A DNA stretch of 16,174 nt from Paludibacteraceae bacterium. GTDB lineage: Bacteria > Bacteroidota > Bacteroidia > Bacteroidales > Paludibacteraceae. Under the pieces are notes generated by a model, which made no database searches, was not told where the DNA came from, and saw nothing but the letters and a program-made list of their open reading frames with translations. The stretch lies in the NCBI GenBank assembly GCA_017560605.1, contig JAFZEQ010000019.1:1-16174 (forward strand). Reading direction: 5' to 3'. Positions 7,234 through 15,208 of the stretch are shown one piece after another (within the stretch, counting starts at the first letter, position 1; every line of letters starts with the position of its first letter). Position numbers and translations under genes: made by a program.

Positions 7234-7740
7234 ATGAAAAAGATTATATTTGCAATAACAATGCTAGTGATGGCTGCAACTGCTAGCCAAGCACAAACAA
7301 CCACCACTAACAACGGTAACAATGCAACCCTATTGCAACCTGCTGGTAGCTATATCTTCTATGGGGATCAAGTAATGAAAAAGAATGATTGTGCAGAGTT
7401 CCTAGCTCAACACCATCAACCTGCTTACGAGAAGTTTCAAAGCGGTATGAAATGCGTTACTGCTGGTTGGGCAACACTAGGTGCTGGCTTGGCTGTAGAC
7501 TTGGCTGGCTCTATCATGTGGGCATTCTCTGACCAAAGCGATGCTATGTTCTATTCAGGTGCATCCTGTGTCATTGCTGGTAGCTTGGCTGTTATTGCTG
7601 CTCTGCCTACCGTATACATCGGATACAAACGAATGGATGACGCGATTGATATGTACAATGTATCAGCCGCTACTGGAGAAAAAGCGTACTTGAGCATTCA
7701 AGGTAGCCAAAATGGAGTAGGACTAGCACTGCATTTCTAA
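7234..7740 (+). CDS. Two-helix inner-membrane protein of unknown function
   Basis: The 168-residue product begins with a signal-peptide-like segment (cleavage near SQA-QT at 20/21) and a Thr/Asn-rich stretch. It then has a region with a conserved-looking cysteine (C53) ahead of two hydrophobic helices, about 74-98 (CVTAGWATLGAGLAVDLAG) and 106-132 (FYSGASCVIAGSLAVIAAL). A polar tail ends in NGVGLALHF. Proteins with this plan are common in Bacteroidales as hypothetical proteins, and no activity is known to me. Position in the operon, between a lipoprotein gene and DUF3667, suggests an envelope role. Confidence 0.75.
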   Translation: MKKIIFAITMLVMAATASQAQTTTTNNGNNATLLQPAGSYIFYGDQVMKKNDCAEFLAQHHQPAYEKFQSGMKCVTAGWATLGAGLAVDLAGSIMWAFSDQSDAMFYSGASCVIAGSLAVIAALPTVYIGYKRMDDAIDMYNVSAATGEKAYLSIQGSQNGVGLALHF

Positions 7741-7764
7741 TAGCATAAAAGGACTATACACATC

Positions 7765-8874
7765 GTGAGTAAAGATAAAAACAACGCAACCCAAGAGACA
7801 ACACAAGGCAACATACCTTATAAGCACTGTCTGAACTGCGGTGCTGAACTGCAAGGTATGTACTGCCATGTTTGTGGACAAGAAGCTACTAGTAAAACAC
7901 CTACTGTATGGTCGTTCTTGCTAGAATACGCCAATAATGCCTTTATATGGGACCCGTTGTTCATCAAAACCATCTGGACACTGATTAGTCGTCCAGGTCG
8001 ATTGACTAGTCAATATTTGTCTGGCAAGTTTAAAGGACAAGAACATCCGCTGAAGCTGAATATGTTCTTGTTGTTTGTCTTTATCACACTATTTGCCCTG
8101 TTTGCAGGCACCGAAAAAATGAACAATTCGGTGCAACAAATAGCGGAGAACGAAGCAGTACAAGCCGGTATCAAGATGAAATATCTGTTAGATGCCGACT
8201 ATATTGAGCGAGCGCAAAAAAGTCCTAAAGACACACTTACACTGCTAGCACCACTGTTCTTGGTTGAAAATTATCCCAATATCATTAGCAATGTATCTAC
8301 CATAGAAGATACCCAGGGCGAAGGCCTAGACAAATGGGTGGCTGTGGTTCCACATATCTTTGTAGAAGAACAAGTGTTGATTCCAGATGACAAGGGATAC
8401 TATCGTGTTAATCTGGCTATGAAGGTCGGAAACGAAGAAATGGACATACTGTATCGACTATGGGAGAAACTGGTGGATATACTAAACCGATTCTTTCCAT
8501 TGCTAGTGCTATTTACTGCTCCGTTCTTGACCCTAGCACTACGATTGGTACAACGCAAAAGCCGACTACCACGCATCAATCACTTCATATTTGCCCTACA
8601 CTATACGGCACTGCTGGAAACATTGATGATATGCATTTACATCCTATATCTGACCGTGGCACCACCTGTTGAACTGCTGAACTGGATTATGATAGTAGGA
8701 TCGTGCCTATACCTGACAGTGGCCTTCCGCGAAGTGTATCAGACACGAACATGGGTCATAGCTGCACTGAAAGCACTATTTACCAGCCTGGTGTATCTGC
8801 TGATAATGCTGATCATATTTGTGGTCATATTTTTGGTCGCTACCTTCATACTAGCAGGCGAACTCACTGTATAA
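7765..8874 (+). CDS. DUF3667 zinc-ribbon membrane protein
   Basis: The start is a GTG at 7765, giving 369 residues; it is the only sensible start ahead of the zinc ribbon. Four cysteines, C22, C25, C34 and C37 (CLNCG...CHVCGQ), form the ribbon. Next comes the DUF3667 signature: WDPLFIKTIWTLISRPGRLTSQYL-type helix, then GKFKGQEHPLKLN. Membrane segments lie near 97-114, 241-260, 272-297, 303-320 and 337-365, with a large extracytoplasmic or cytoplasmic loop of about 125 residues between the first and second. The family is widespread in Bacteroidota and its role is unknown. It follows the 7234 gene by 24 bases. Confidence 0.85.
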   Translation: MSKDKNNATQETTQGNIPYKHCLNCGAELQGMYCHVCGQEATSKTPTVWSFLLEYANNAFIWDPLFIKTIWTLISRPGRLTSQYLSGKFKGQEHPLKLNMFLLFVFITLFALFAGTEKMNNSVQQIAENEAVQAGIKMKYLLDADYIERAQKSPKDTLTLLAPLFLVENYPNIISNVSTIEDTQGEGLDKWVAVVPHIFVEEQVLIPDDKGYYRVNLAMKVGNEEMDILYRLWEKLVDILNRFFPLLVLFTAPFLTLALRLVQRKSRLPRINHFIFALHYTALLETLMICIYILYLTVAPPVELLNWIMIVGSCLYLTVAFREVYQTRTWVIAALKALFTSLVYLLIMLIIFVVIFLVATFILAGELTV

Positions 8875-8919
8875 ACGAAACAACACTGGATTTAATTAAC
8901 GAATAAAAATTAACAAACA

Positions 8920-9222
8920 ATGAAAAAGATTTTATTTGCAATTTTAGCTGTTACAGCACTTTCTTTGACAAGTTGCGAGGAGAAATTTGACATTATGGGA
9001 ATCGATCTTGCTGGTTTGGACAACCAAGAGTATGTATGTTGGAAGTACACCATCAAGAACTCTGGTATTATAGATGGTACCATCTATGCTTGGGATACAG
9101 AGTACAATGTGGTACAGTTGCTACAAAAAGTTTACACTTTGTGCGGCGGTAAAGCTATCGTTAGCTACGAGAAAACTACTGACGCAGATAAAGAAAGTTG
9201 CCACTCACACAATGAATTCTAA
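8920..9222 (+). CDS. Small lipoprotein, hypothetical
   Basis: The 100-residue product has a lipoprotein signal ending SLTSC (C19). The mature 82 residues carry a beta-rich core (EYVCWKYTIKN, GTIYAWDTEYNVVQLLQKV) and end in a polar tail. Cysteines at about 45, 75 and 94 are present, and no family is recognised. It is the last gene of the plus-strand run, 45 bases after DUF3667, with the terminator hairpin at 9338 downstream. Confidence 0.7.
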   Translation: MKKILFAILAVTALSLTSCEEKFDIMGIDLAGLDNQEYVCWKYTIKNSGIIDGTIYAWDTEYNVVQLLQKVYTLCGGKAIVSYEKTTDADKESCHSHNEF

Positions 9223-9337
9223 AAATTAACAAATCAATTCCAAAATTTTTAGAACATAGGTTAATGAAAGTAGTAAGGAAGATTGTTGGTCCACAACAAC
9301 TGGGATGAGTAATCTAAATTAATCCTACTATAAAATG

Positions 9338-9372
9338 AAAATCGCCATTGGCATTGCCAACGGCGATTTTTT
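9338..9372. terminator. Bidirectional intrinsic terminator between convergent genes
   Basis: AAAATCGCC (9338-9346) pairs with GGCGATTTT (9362-9370), and after one mismatch TTGGC (9348-9352) pairs with GCCAA (9356-9360) around a three-base loop. The right arm runs into T6 and the left arm begins with A4, so it can stop transcription from both sides. It separates the plus-strand operon from the minus-strand one. Confidence 0.85.
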
Positions 9373-9402
9373 GTTCTCTTACTAACTATGAGCAGTTAAG
9401 TA

Positions 9403-11034
9403 TTAGAATGTACCAGCCTCACCATCAAATTTGGAAGAGTGGCTCAAATCACCAAACAACTTGGTCATAGCTACTCCTGAATCACCCATAAAGAATACTG
9501 TACCATAGTTTACATGGCTCTGGGTTGCACCTACATGGCGCATACCTTTTACATATGGTTCCCCTATTGTACCTCTCCAAGCATTCAGACAGTTATAGTA
9601 GTTTACGATAGGCACTACCTCATCTCCTGGGGTATGGTACAAGTGGATGTAAGTGAGTGGTTGCCAACCTTGGTGTAGCACATTGTCTTGCAAGGCTTTC
9701 TCCAATGCCTCCATCTTGTCTTTGTGCGCAGGATCTTTCTTGCCGTTAAACCAATCGATTACCTCTGGTCGGAACATGTCAGAAGTCTTGGCATATGAGG
9801 TCTTGATAAGGCTAGTCTCCCAGTCCAAACTATCCTTGTTATCCTTGCAATATAGGTAGAATTTGTCACCAGCCTTGCGGTACATACAGAGCGCAGTGTC
9901 ACCTAACTCTGTTCTACTGTGTTTTGCTGAATAGGCTAGCAATTCTGCATTCATCTCGTCGGTGTTGAGTTTCTTAGCCTTGATGAGTTCAAACACACCT
10001 GAATTGACGCACGCTTCTGTTGCATAGTCTTTCGCTTCGTATTTGCCTATCAAACGTCTGTTGGTATTACACATCGAGTGTAGGATCATAGCAGCTGCCA
10101 CTGGCATATACACTTTGTCGTCTTTGATATATTGCTGCATGGTAGCAATTGGGTCGTATGGACCAGATCCGCAGATTGATCCACAAAAACGCAATTTATT
10201 GTGCAAGTTGTTTTGCTCGATATAGCGATGCACTGCCATAGCCACTGAACCACCTTGTGAGTAACCCATAGCAATACTCCTCCAATCATCCTCAAGCTTG
10301 TGCTTGAGTTGCTTCTCATAAAACTCCTTACCTGCTATCACAGCATCTACCACCTGACGAGCTGTCACATCTTGTTGCAAGTATGGGTGTACCTCACCGT
10401 GGGTAGCACCATAGCCTTGATAGTCAGGAATAATAACAAGGTTCTCATAAGCTCTGCCTATACCGTTAACCTTGGCGCAGCATGCTAGCATACCTACATC
10501 AGACAAGATAGAACCATTATGGTAGTTAGTTGGTCTCTCCGCATTGCTACCGATAGTCACGTGGCAACCAATCACGATATTGTTGGCATCTGGATCCTTA
10601 AGGATGTTGTTGTATGGCCAAACAACCAAGGCTGACAACTTAATAGGATTGCCTAAATGATCCACAGAATTGTAGCGGATAGTTGCATACTTGTAGCCCC
10701 AGAGACGGTCAACTCCTGTTTTACCGTCTAGACCTTGGTCCCAGTCATTATTATTAGCACCTGCCTGGTTGATAAAGTCCTCTTGGTAAGACTCTACAGT
10801 GTCTATTTGAGCTTGGGCAAACTTGATCCAATCATCAGATGTCTCGTCGTTGTTTTCTGACGCTTGTTTAATAATCTCCTCGTAATGCTCTATATAGCCA
10901 ATAGAGTCGATCTCACTTACTAACTCAAAGGATACATCCTCGGTCACACCTGAAATATCAGGATTGTCGGGTTTACACGAGATGATGCCCAATACCATCA
11001 GCGGCATCATCAAAATAAAAAATAATTTCTTCAT
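9403..11034 (-). CDS. Alpha/beta-hydrolase lipoprotein, secretory-lipase-like
   Basis: The 543-residue product has a lipoprotein signal ending GIISC (C20). A polar N-terminal region (about 21-105) rich in Asn, Asp and Glu precedes the hydrolase domain. There, IIPDYQGYG (201-209) resembles the motif seen in secretory lipases of the Candida lipase A type. GYSQGG (257-262) gives nucleophile S259, HTPGDEVVP gives the likely acid D471, and H500 or H507 is the likely catalytic histidine. Substrate is unknown and may be an ester of lipid, sugar or peptide origin. It starts 18 bases after the stop of the legumain-fusion gene, so it is probably the last gene of that operon. No frame damage is seen. 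Confidence 0.88.
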   Translation of the reverse strand: MKKLFFILMMPLMVLGIISCKPDNPDISGVTEDVSFELVSEIDSIGYIEHYEEIIKQASENNDETSDDWIKFAQAQIDTVESYQEDFINQAGANNNDWDQGLDGKTGVDRLWGYKYATIRYNSVDHLGNPIKLSALVVWPYNNILKDPDANNIVIGCHVTIGSNAERPTNYHNGSILSDVGMLACCAKVNGIGRAYENLVIIPDYQGYGATHGEVHPYLQQDVTARQVVDAVIAGKEFYEKQLKHKLEDDWRSIAMGYSQGGSVAMAVHRYIEQNNLHNKLRFCGSICGSGPYDPIATMQQYIKDDKVYMPVAAAMILHSMCNTNRRLIGKYEAKDYATEACVNSGVFELIKAKKLNTDEMNAELLAYSAKHSRTELGDTALCMYRKAGDKFYLYCKDNKDSLDWETSLIKTSYAKTSDMFRPEVIDWFNGKKDPAHKDKMEALEKALQDNVLHQGWQPLTYIHLYHTPGDEVVPIVNYYNCLNAWRGTIGEPYVKGMRHVGATQSHVNYGTVFFMGDSGVAMTKLFGDLSHSSKFDGEAGTF

Positions 11035-11052
11035 AAACTAAAAATTTTGTTG

Positions 11053-13257
11053 TTATTTTCCTATATCATTAAATCCTGCAGCTTGCCAAAAATAGTCTTT
11101 TACCGTAGCTATTTGCAGGAAGTAGAACATATTAAGGTTAAACGCGCACACATGCGACCCCATCGTGCTACTATTGAGCAAACTATAAACCTCGGCCAAA
11201 GTATATGTTTTTTTCTTATCCAACAGCTGCATCAGGTTGTTGCTAAATCGGTCGCACATCCATATACCTAGTTCAGTGCTGTAGTTATCGGCAAACGACG
11301 ACTCGTGGGCATCAGCAGCCGAAAAACCCAATACCAGTGGTATACCCTCTATGGCTTGAAGCACACTGCCTGAGTAGCAAGGTTCGGTACAAACCAACAT
11401 GCTTTGGTACATCTGTTTGTCATACATCTGGCGCAGCGTTTGAGCCAATTGCTCAGCGCTGAAACCCTCCTTGGTCTCCAACCACGAGAACGAGCCCTTT
11501 TTGCCATGTCCCGTCCAGAAGAGCAGCACATTATCCGTGTTAGTGGACTCTAGTACGGTATGCAGTTTGTCACTCTTTTCGCCTTGCAGAATAGACATCA
11601 GGTCGGTCACCGCCAATGTGTCTGCACGATAGTCTAATACCACATCCTGATATAGGTTCGGACCATTGGGCGACACCTTGATCACGCCTGGGTATTTATT
11701 TTTAGGGTGATTAGCTATATCATCGCGCATAATAAGGATGATGTCGTCGTCGCTAAAACCATTTTTCTTCAAGTGTTGATATACGTTCAGTATATCAGCC
11801 TGGTGGCGATAGTTGTACCAACCCTCTGAACCACATATCAACACAGCTTTGTTGCTCTTGGCCTGTCTGTACTTGTAGCCCGTGTTGGAGTTGTCCTCTA
11901 GGTTATCAAAACCCGATTGCCACACCCAGGATGGTGTATACTGCGTCAAGCGAAAACCGTTCTCGTTGACAAAATCCAAACTAACGACCTGACCATTGTA
12001 CACCAACCAGTTGATATAGCAGTTGTTAATCAAGGTTGTATACGAATCGGAGGCGAACTTCAAGTTACCACTAGCACCAATCAGATTGGTTGGAGGCAAT
12101 TGCCCCTGGCATAAGTATTGCAATGCTGCACTGCGCATACCCGCATAGTCCCATACAGGAGTACCTGATTCCCAGTAAAACTCTTCAAATTCATCATCTC
12201 CAAGACTCAATGGTAGATCCGATAGTGCCACCAGTGCATCGTTCATAGAAACCTTCTTGTCCGAATAGTGACTATACGCAAAGGACAGCAACGATAGCAG
12301 ATAGGCATCGTATAGCTGTGCCTCTACGGGCATAGGATTCTCCTTATAGTGTACCTGATAAGCCAAGTGGAAGCCCGTGTTTGGCGACGGATAGATAGAG
12401 AAACCCTCCATACCTTCAGCCAAAGGACCTAGTTCTAATAGTTGTGATCCTAGCACCGAGCCCGTAAAATATACCTTGGGCGCATTGTCCTTGCTCTTGA
12501 TTTGCTGCATTACCACTTTGGCATCCGCCACACTGTTAAGCGCACATATCACAGCCTCTGCCTGGCTAGCACATACCTGATCGACGGCACGCGTTAGTTC
12601 GTTAGCGGTCTTGTATTGCAGACGATCGACAATAGTCATTTCTAACTCATTGGCCTGATAAGGCACCCACTTGTTGAAGGTGTCGCCATAGCGATTCTCG
12701 ACCGATATCACCGACACTTTGCGCTGACCCAGTGTACCTATCTTGAGCAGTATGATGCGTGCTTGTACGATATCTGTTTCGGTCAATGACCACATAAACG
12801 GCTTCTTGATTGTAACACCTGCTGTTCCACTTGAATAGCGGCGAACAACCTCCTCGGATGACGACATAACGAACATAGGTATACCCTTGTTGTAGACCAT
12901 ATCGGCCATAGCCTCTACATGCTCGTTGTGCAACGGACCAATAATGGCATGCAGATCGTTGCGCAGGTAAAAGTCATACGCTAGATCATCGATATCAACC
13001 GCATTCTCATCATACCATTCTAGTTCTAGTCGTACACCCTTCGGCATACCGTATTGAGCTTTTTTGAGCTGCTGCTCAAACATTTGAGTGATGCGATCGT
13101 AGCGTGTTTTATCGTTGTCTTCACCACTCAAAGGCAACACCACAGCCACCTTGGCGCTTGCCCACTCTTGTGGAAGTTGATCAGAAGGCTGGTTCTGTGG
13201 TGTACACGACCACAACAGGAGTAATAGCCCGAGTAATAGTATGAACCTATTTGACAT
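11053..13257 (-). CDS. Lipoprotein fusing a type-1 periplasmic-binding domain to a legumain-like C13 protease
   Basis: The 734-residue product has a lipoprotein signal ending LLWSC (C18), so it is envelope-anchored. Residues about 35-345 look like a type-1 periplasmic ligand-binding domain: KVAVVLPLSGED (36-47), LHAIIGPLHNE (102-112), GIPMFVMSSS, KVSVISVENRYG, KVYFTGSVLGS. After a linker (about 346-465), residues 470-715 match peptidase C13. Landmarks are KAVLICGSEGWYNYRHQAD (470-488), LKKNGFSDDDIILIM, NGPNLYQDVVLDY, catalytic H584 in WTGHGKKG, catalytic C627 in TEPCYSGS, and the AADAHESSFADNYS stretch (647-660) that parallels AANPRESSYACYYD in legumains. C13 enzymes cleave after Asn or Asp. 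The start overlaps the upstream gene by 11 bases. I read this as ligand-controlled proteolysis at the membrane, which is inference. Confidence 0.9.
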   Translation of the reverse strand: MSNRFILLLGLLLLLWSCTPQNQPSDQLPQEWASAKVAVVLPLSGEDNDKTRYDRITQMFEQQLKKAQYGMPKGVRLELEWYDENAVDIDDLAYDFYLRNDLHAIIGPLHNEHVEAMADMVYNKGIPMFVMSSSEEVVRRYSSGTAGVTIKKPFMWSLTETDIVQARIILLKIGTLGQRKVSVISVENRYGDTFNKWVPYQANELEMTIVDRLQYKTANELTRAVDQVCASQAEAVICALNSVADAKVVMQQIKSKDNAPKVYFTGSVLGSQLLELGPLAEGMEGFSIYPSPNTGFHLAYQVHYKENPMPVEAQLYDAYLLSLLSFAYSHYSDKKVSMNDALVALSDLPLSLGDDEFEEFYWESGTPVWDYAGMRSAALQYLCQGQLPPTNLIGASGNLKFASDSYTTLINNCYINWLVYNGQVVSLDFVNENGFRLTQYTPSWVWQSGFDNLEDNSNTGYKYRQAKSNKAVLICGSEGWYNYRHQADILNVYQHLKKNGFSDDDIILIMRDDIANHPKNKYPGVIKVSPNGPNLYQDVVLDYRADTLAVTDLMSILQGEKSDKLHTVLESTNTDNVLLFWTGHGKKGSFSWLETKEGFSAEQLAQTLRQMYDKQMYQSMLVCTEPCYSGSVLQAIEGIPLVLGFSAADAHESSFADNYSTELGIWMCDRFSNNLMQLLDKKKTYTLAEVYSLLNSSTMGSHVCAFNLNMFYFLQIATVKDYFWQAAGFNDIGK

Positions 13258-14260
13258 ACTCCACCTCCTTTTCTATTGCTTCGTTAAATATAGTTGTAGC
13301 ACAAGGTTCTAACTGTTCACGATATGCTGTGGACACCTTGAATTCTACCCATCCCTCATCTAGGCCAAAACGACGGTAATGGGATAGCTTGTTTTGCATC
13401 CAGTCTAGGATACAAGCGGATATGATCTTGTCAGTATGCTCGATGCACGAGAAAGGCACATCTTGCGAGTAGATGGACATATCCTGCTCCATACCTACCG
13501 TATAGAAACTGCCTGGAAAATCGCGTGAGTAACGCAGGAAGCCCATTATCGTTTCACCACACAGAGGCACCACCATGTCGTAGCGCTTTTTGCTATCAGG
13601 AGCTATGTTCGAATACGCCAGTTGTCGTATTTGAAAACCAACCGAGTTATCTGCGGTTAAATCAGTGAGGTCATAGATATCAATGGTGTTAGCTCGCTCT
13701 TTGGTAAAACCGTGGATAAATCCATCTCTACCTTCTCGCAGATAGAGATAACTGGTGTTAGCCGCTACGATCTGCACGCTATCTACATCGCTCATCTGGC
13801 TGGCTACATAACCAGCTTGGTACAACAGACCATAGTGGCAGATATGAGCCGTATATACATCATCATGCTTGAAATCACCGTCTAGCACAAGTAGTTGGGT
13901 AGACTCGGAGTTGGTTATCTGACCAGCCTCGGCCAAAGGTTGTAGATAACTGGAATATTCTGGATCGATAGCTATGATCAGTCGTTTACGACCTGGCTGA
14001 TTCTTACTAACCAGTTGGGCAATAGAGTCGGCTCCCTCCTGAAAATTGAACGGAAAAATAGATCGGTACGCAATACCCAACGAATCGGTCGTGCGTAGTA
14101 TACCTTGATAGATCAAACTCGCATTGGAACCATCCTCTATTTTGCGTGGCGTATATACGCATATCACTTCCACATTAGGGTCGAAGAGATCTGTATTCTT
14201 CTCTGGTTGACAAGAGAAGAATACCATAGGTAATAGCAGGATGGGTAATAATCTTTTCAT
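13247..14260 (-). CDS. BMP-type ligand-binding lipoprotein
   Basis: The ATG at 14260 is chosen; a TTG codon directly before it adds only one residue. The 337-residue product has a lipoprotein signal (FFSC, C17). It shows the two-lobed plan of the BMP/Med family of type-1 binding proteins: VEVICVYTPRK with a following SLIYQGILR, LLVLDGDF, a YGLLYQAGYVASQM helix equivalent to the AGYLAG helix, GRDGFIHGF, YDMVVPLCGETIMGF, and FYTVGMEQD followed by a helix near IISACI. Relatives bind nucleosides for ABC import or signalling. No permease or ATPase gene is adjacent. Its 3' end overlaps the PBP-legumain gene by 11 bases, so the two are probably translationally coupled and made in similar amounts. 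Confidence 0.85.
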   Translation of the reverse strand: MKRLLPILLLPMVFFSCQPEKNTDLFDPNVEVICVYTPRKIEDGSNASLIYQGILRTTDSLGIAYRSIFPFNFQEGADSIAQLVSKNQPGRKRLIIAIDPEYSSYLQPLAEAGQITNSESTQLLVLDGDFKHDDVYTAHICHYGLLYQAGYVASQMSDVDSVQIVAANTSYLYLREGRDGFIHGFTKERANTIDIYDLTDLTADNSVGFQIRQLAYSNIAPDSKKRYDMVVPLCGETIMGFLRYSRDFPGSFYTVGMEQDMSIYSQDVPFSCIEHTDKIISACILDWMQNKLSHYRRFGLDEGWVEFKVSTAYREQLEPCATTIFNEAIEKEVEYVK

Positions 14261-14296
14261 CAATAAATAGCGGGTTGATATTGCTAGTCGTAATGA

Positions 14297-15178
14297 TTAC
14301 TGAATAGGTACAAACTGATAGTTGATGTTCTGACCCACATTGGCAACCATATAGTGAGGATTTTTGTCATCGTCGGTCATAGAGTCGACAATGATGCAGG
14401 TCATATCCTTGTATTTGGTTACCTCGCGTGAATGATCGTGTCCAGTCAACACCATATCTACACCATTAGACTGAAACAGATTGAGCAGTGTATAGGTCTC
14501 CTCGATGGAGAAATTGGTGGCTACGCCTTGCGAACAATCTCGCATAAAAAAGTGTGTATGTGTGCACGCTATGATATGACGAAATGCTTGGCCAGAAGCC
14601 CATTGAAGCGTTTCTGTGAGCCATTTGAGCTGTTTTTGTCCTACTGTACCCTCGGCGGAATCAAACATGATATACAAATCGCGTTGACCTTGTGGAGTCT
14701 GAACGATAAAGTAGTAGGTGCTAGTCTTGAAAGTTTCCAAGAAAGCAGGCCACTGGCTAAAACAGATGTCGTGGTTACCTGCTACGACCATCAATGTATC
14801 CTGTTTCGATGGGTTTTTAGATGTAGCATCAAAAGCGTTACGGACATCATCGAAGTGATTTTGCGCATCTACTATGTCGCCCAAGTGAACAGCTACTGGG
14901 CATGACATATCTTGGCGATATGCGTTGATGAAAGACTCCCAACGGTTCATGTTGGTAGTGATGTGTGTATCGGTACAAACATAGACATTATACTCCTCGG
15001 CAGGCGCCTGCAAAGTAACAAATGGATGCGCAGCATTGTACTTCTCTGAATCGGCCAAGCGTTGGTCAATGCGTGGAGAGGTTCCGGATATGTTTCCCAC
15101 CAAATCCAAACGAGCATCAGGACCACAAGCCGTCATTGCTAGGAGTGCAATAAAAAGAATATTTCTAAAGGTTTTCAT
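14297..15178 (-). CDS. Calcineurin-like metallophosphoesterase lipoprotein
   Basis: The start is taken as the ATG at 15178; a TTG three codons upstream lies inside a repeat and is unlikely to be used. The 293-residue product has a lipoprotein signal (AMTAC, C18). The metallophosphoesterase motifs follow in order: D70-x-H72 (CTDTHI), GDIVD (D101), GNHD (134-137), H207 (CTHTHF) and GHDHS (246-250). All dinuclear metal ligands appear present. Substrates of such exported enzymes include phosphomonoesters, nucleotides and cyclic nucleotides, and none can be chosen here. A link to the neighbouring BMP protein through nucleosides is possible but unproven. It follows the beta-barrel gene by 30 bases and precedes the BMP gene by 36. 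Confidence 0.93.
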   Translation of the reverse strand: MKTFRNILFIALLAMTACGPDARLDLVGNISGTSPRIDQRLADSEKYNAAHPFVTLQAPAEEYNVYVCTDTHITTNMNRWESFINAYRQDMSCPVAVHLGDIVDAQNHFDDVRNAFDATSKNPSKQDTLMVVAGNHDICFSQWPAFLETFKTSTYYFIVQTPQGQRDLYIMFDSAEGTVGQKQLKWLTETLQWASGQAFRHIIACTHTHFFMRDCSQGVATNFSIEETYTLLNLFQSNGVDMVLTGHDHSREVTKYKDMTCIIVDSMTDDDKNPHYMVANVGQNINYQFVPIQ

Positions 15179-15208
15179 AACTTTCAACTTTTAACTTTCA
15201 ACTCTCAA
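15179..15208 (-). repeat. Four tandem heptamers in the ribosome-binding region
   Basis: Between the TAG of the beta-barrel gene and the ATG of the phosphoesterase gene, the minus strand consists of four heptamers of the consensus TTRARAG plus TT, filling the whole 30-base gap. Copy-number change would alter the spacing and leader before the start codon. Confidence 0.65.

Noticed and set aside
9264..9308. 14-codon ORF between the small lipoprotein gene and the terminator
   Set aside because: Too short to distinguish from chance, and no conserved feature was recognised.
13247..14260. BMP protein and PBP fusion as parts of an ABC importer
   Set aside because: No permease or ATPase gene is present within the operon or window; the binding domain of the second protein is fused to a protease.
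14432..14905. 157-residue plus-strand frame
   Set aside because: It lies entirely antisense to the metallophosphoesterase gene, whose motifs are intact, so it is a shadow frame.
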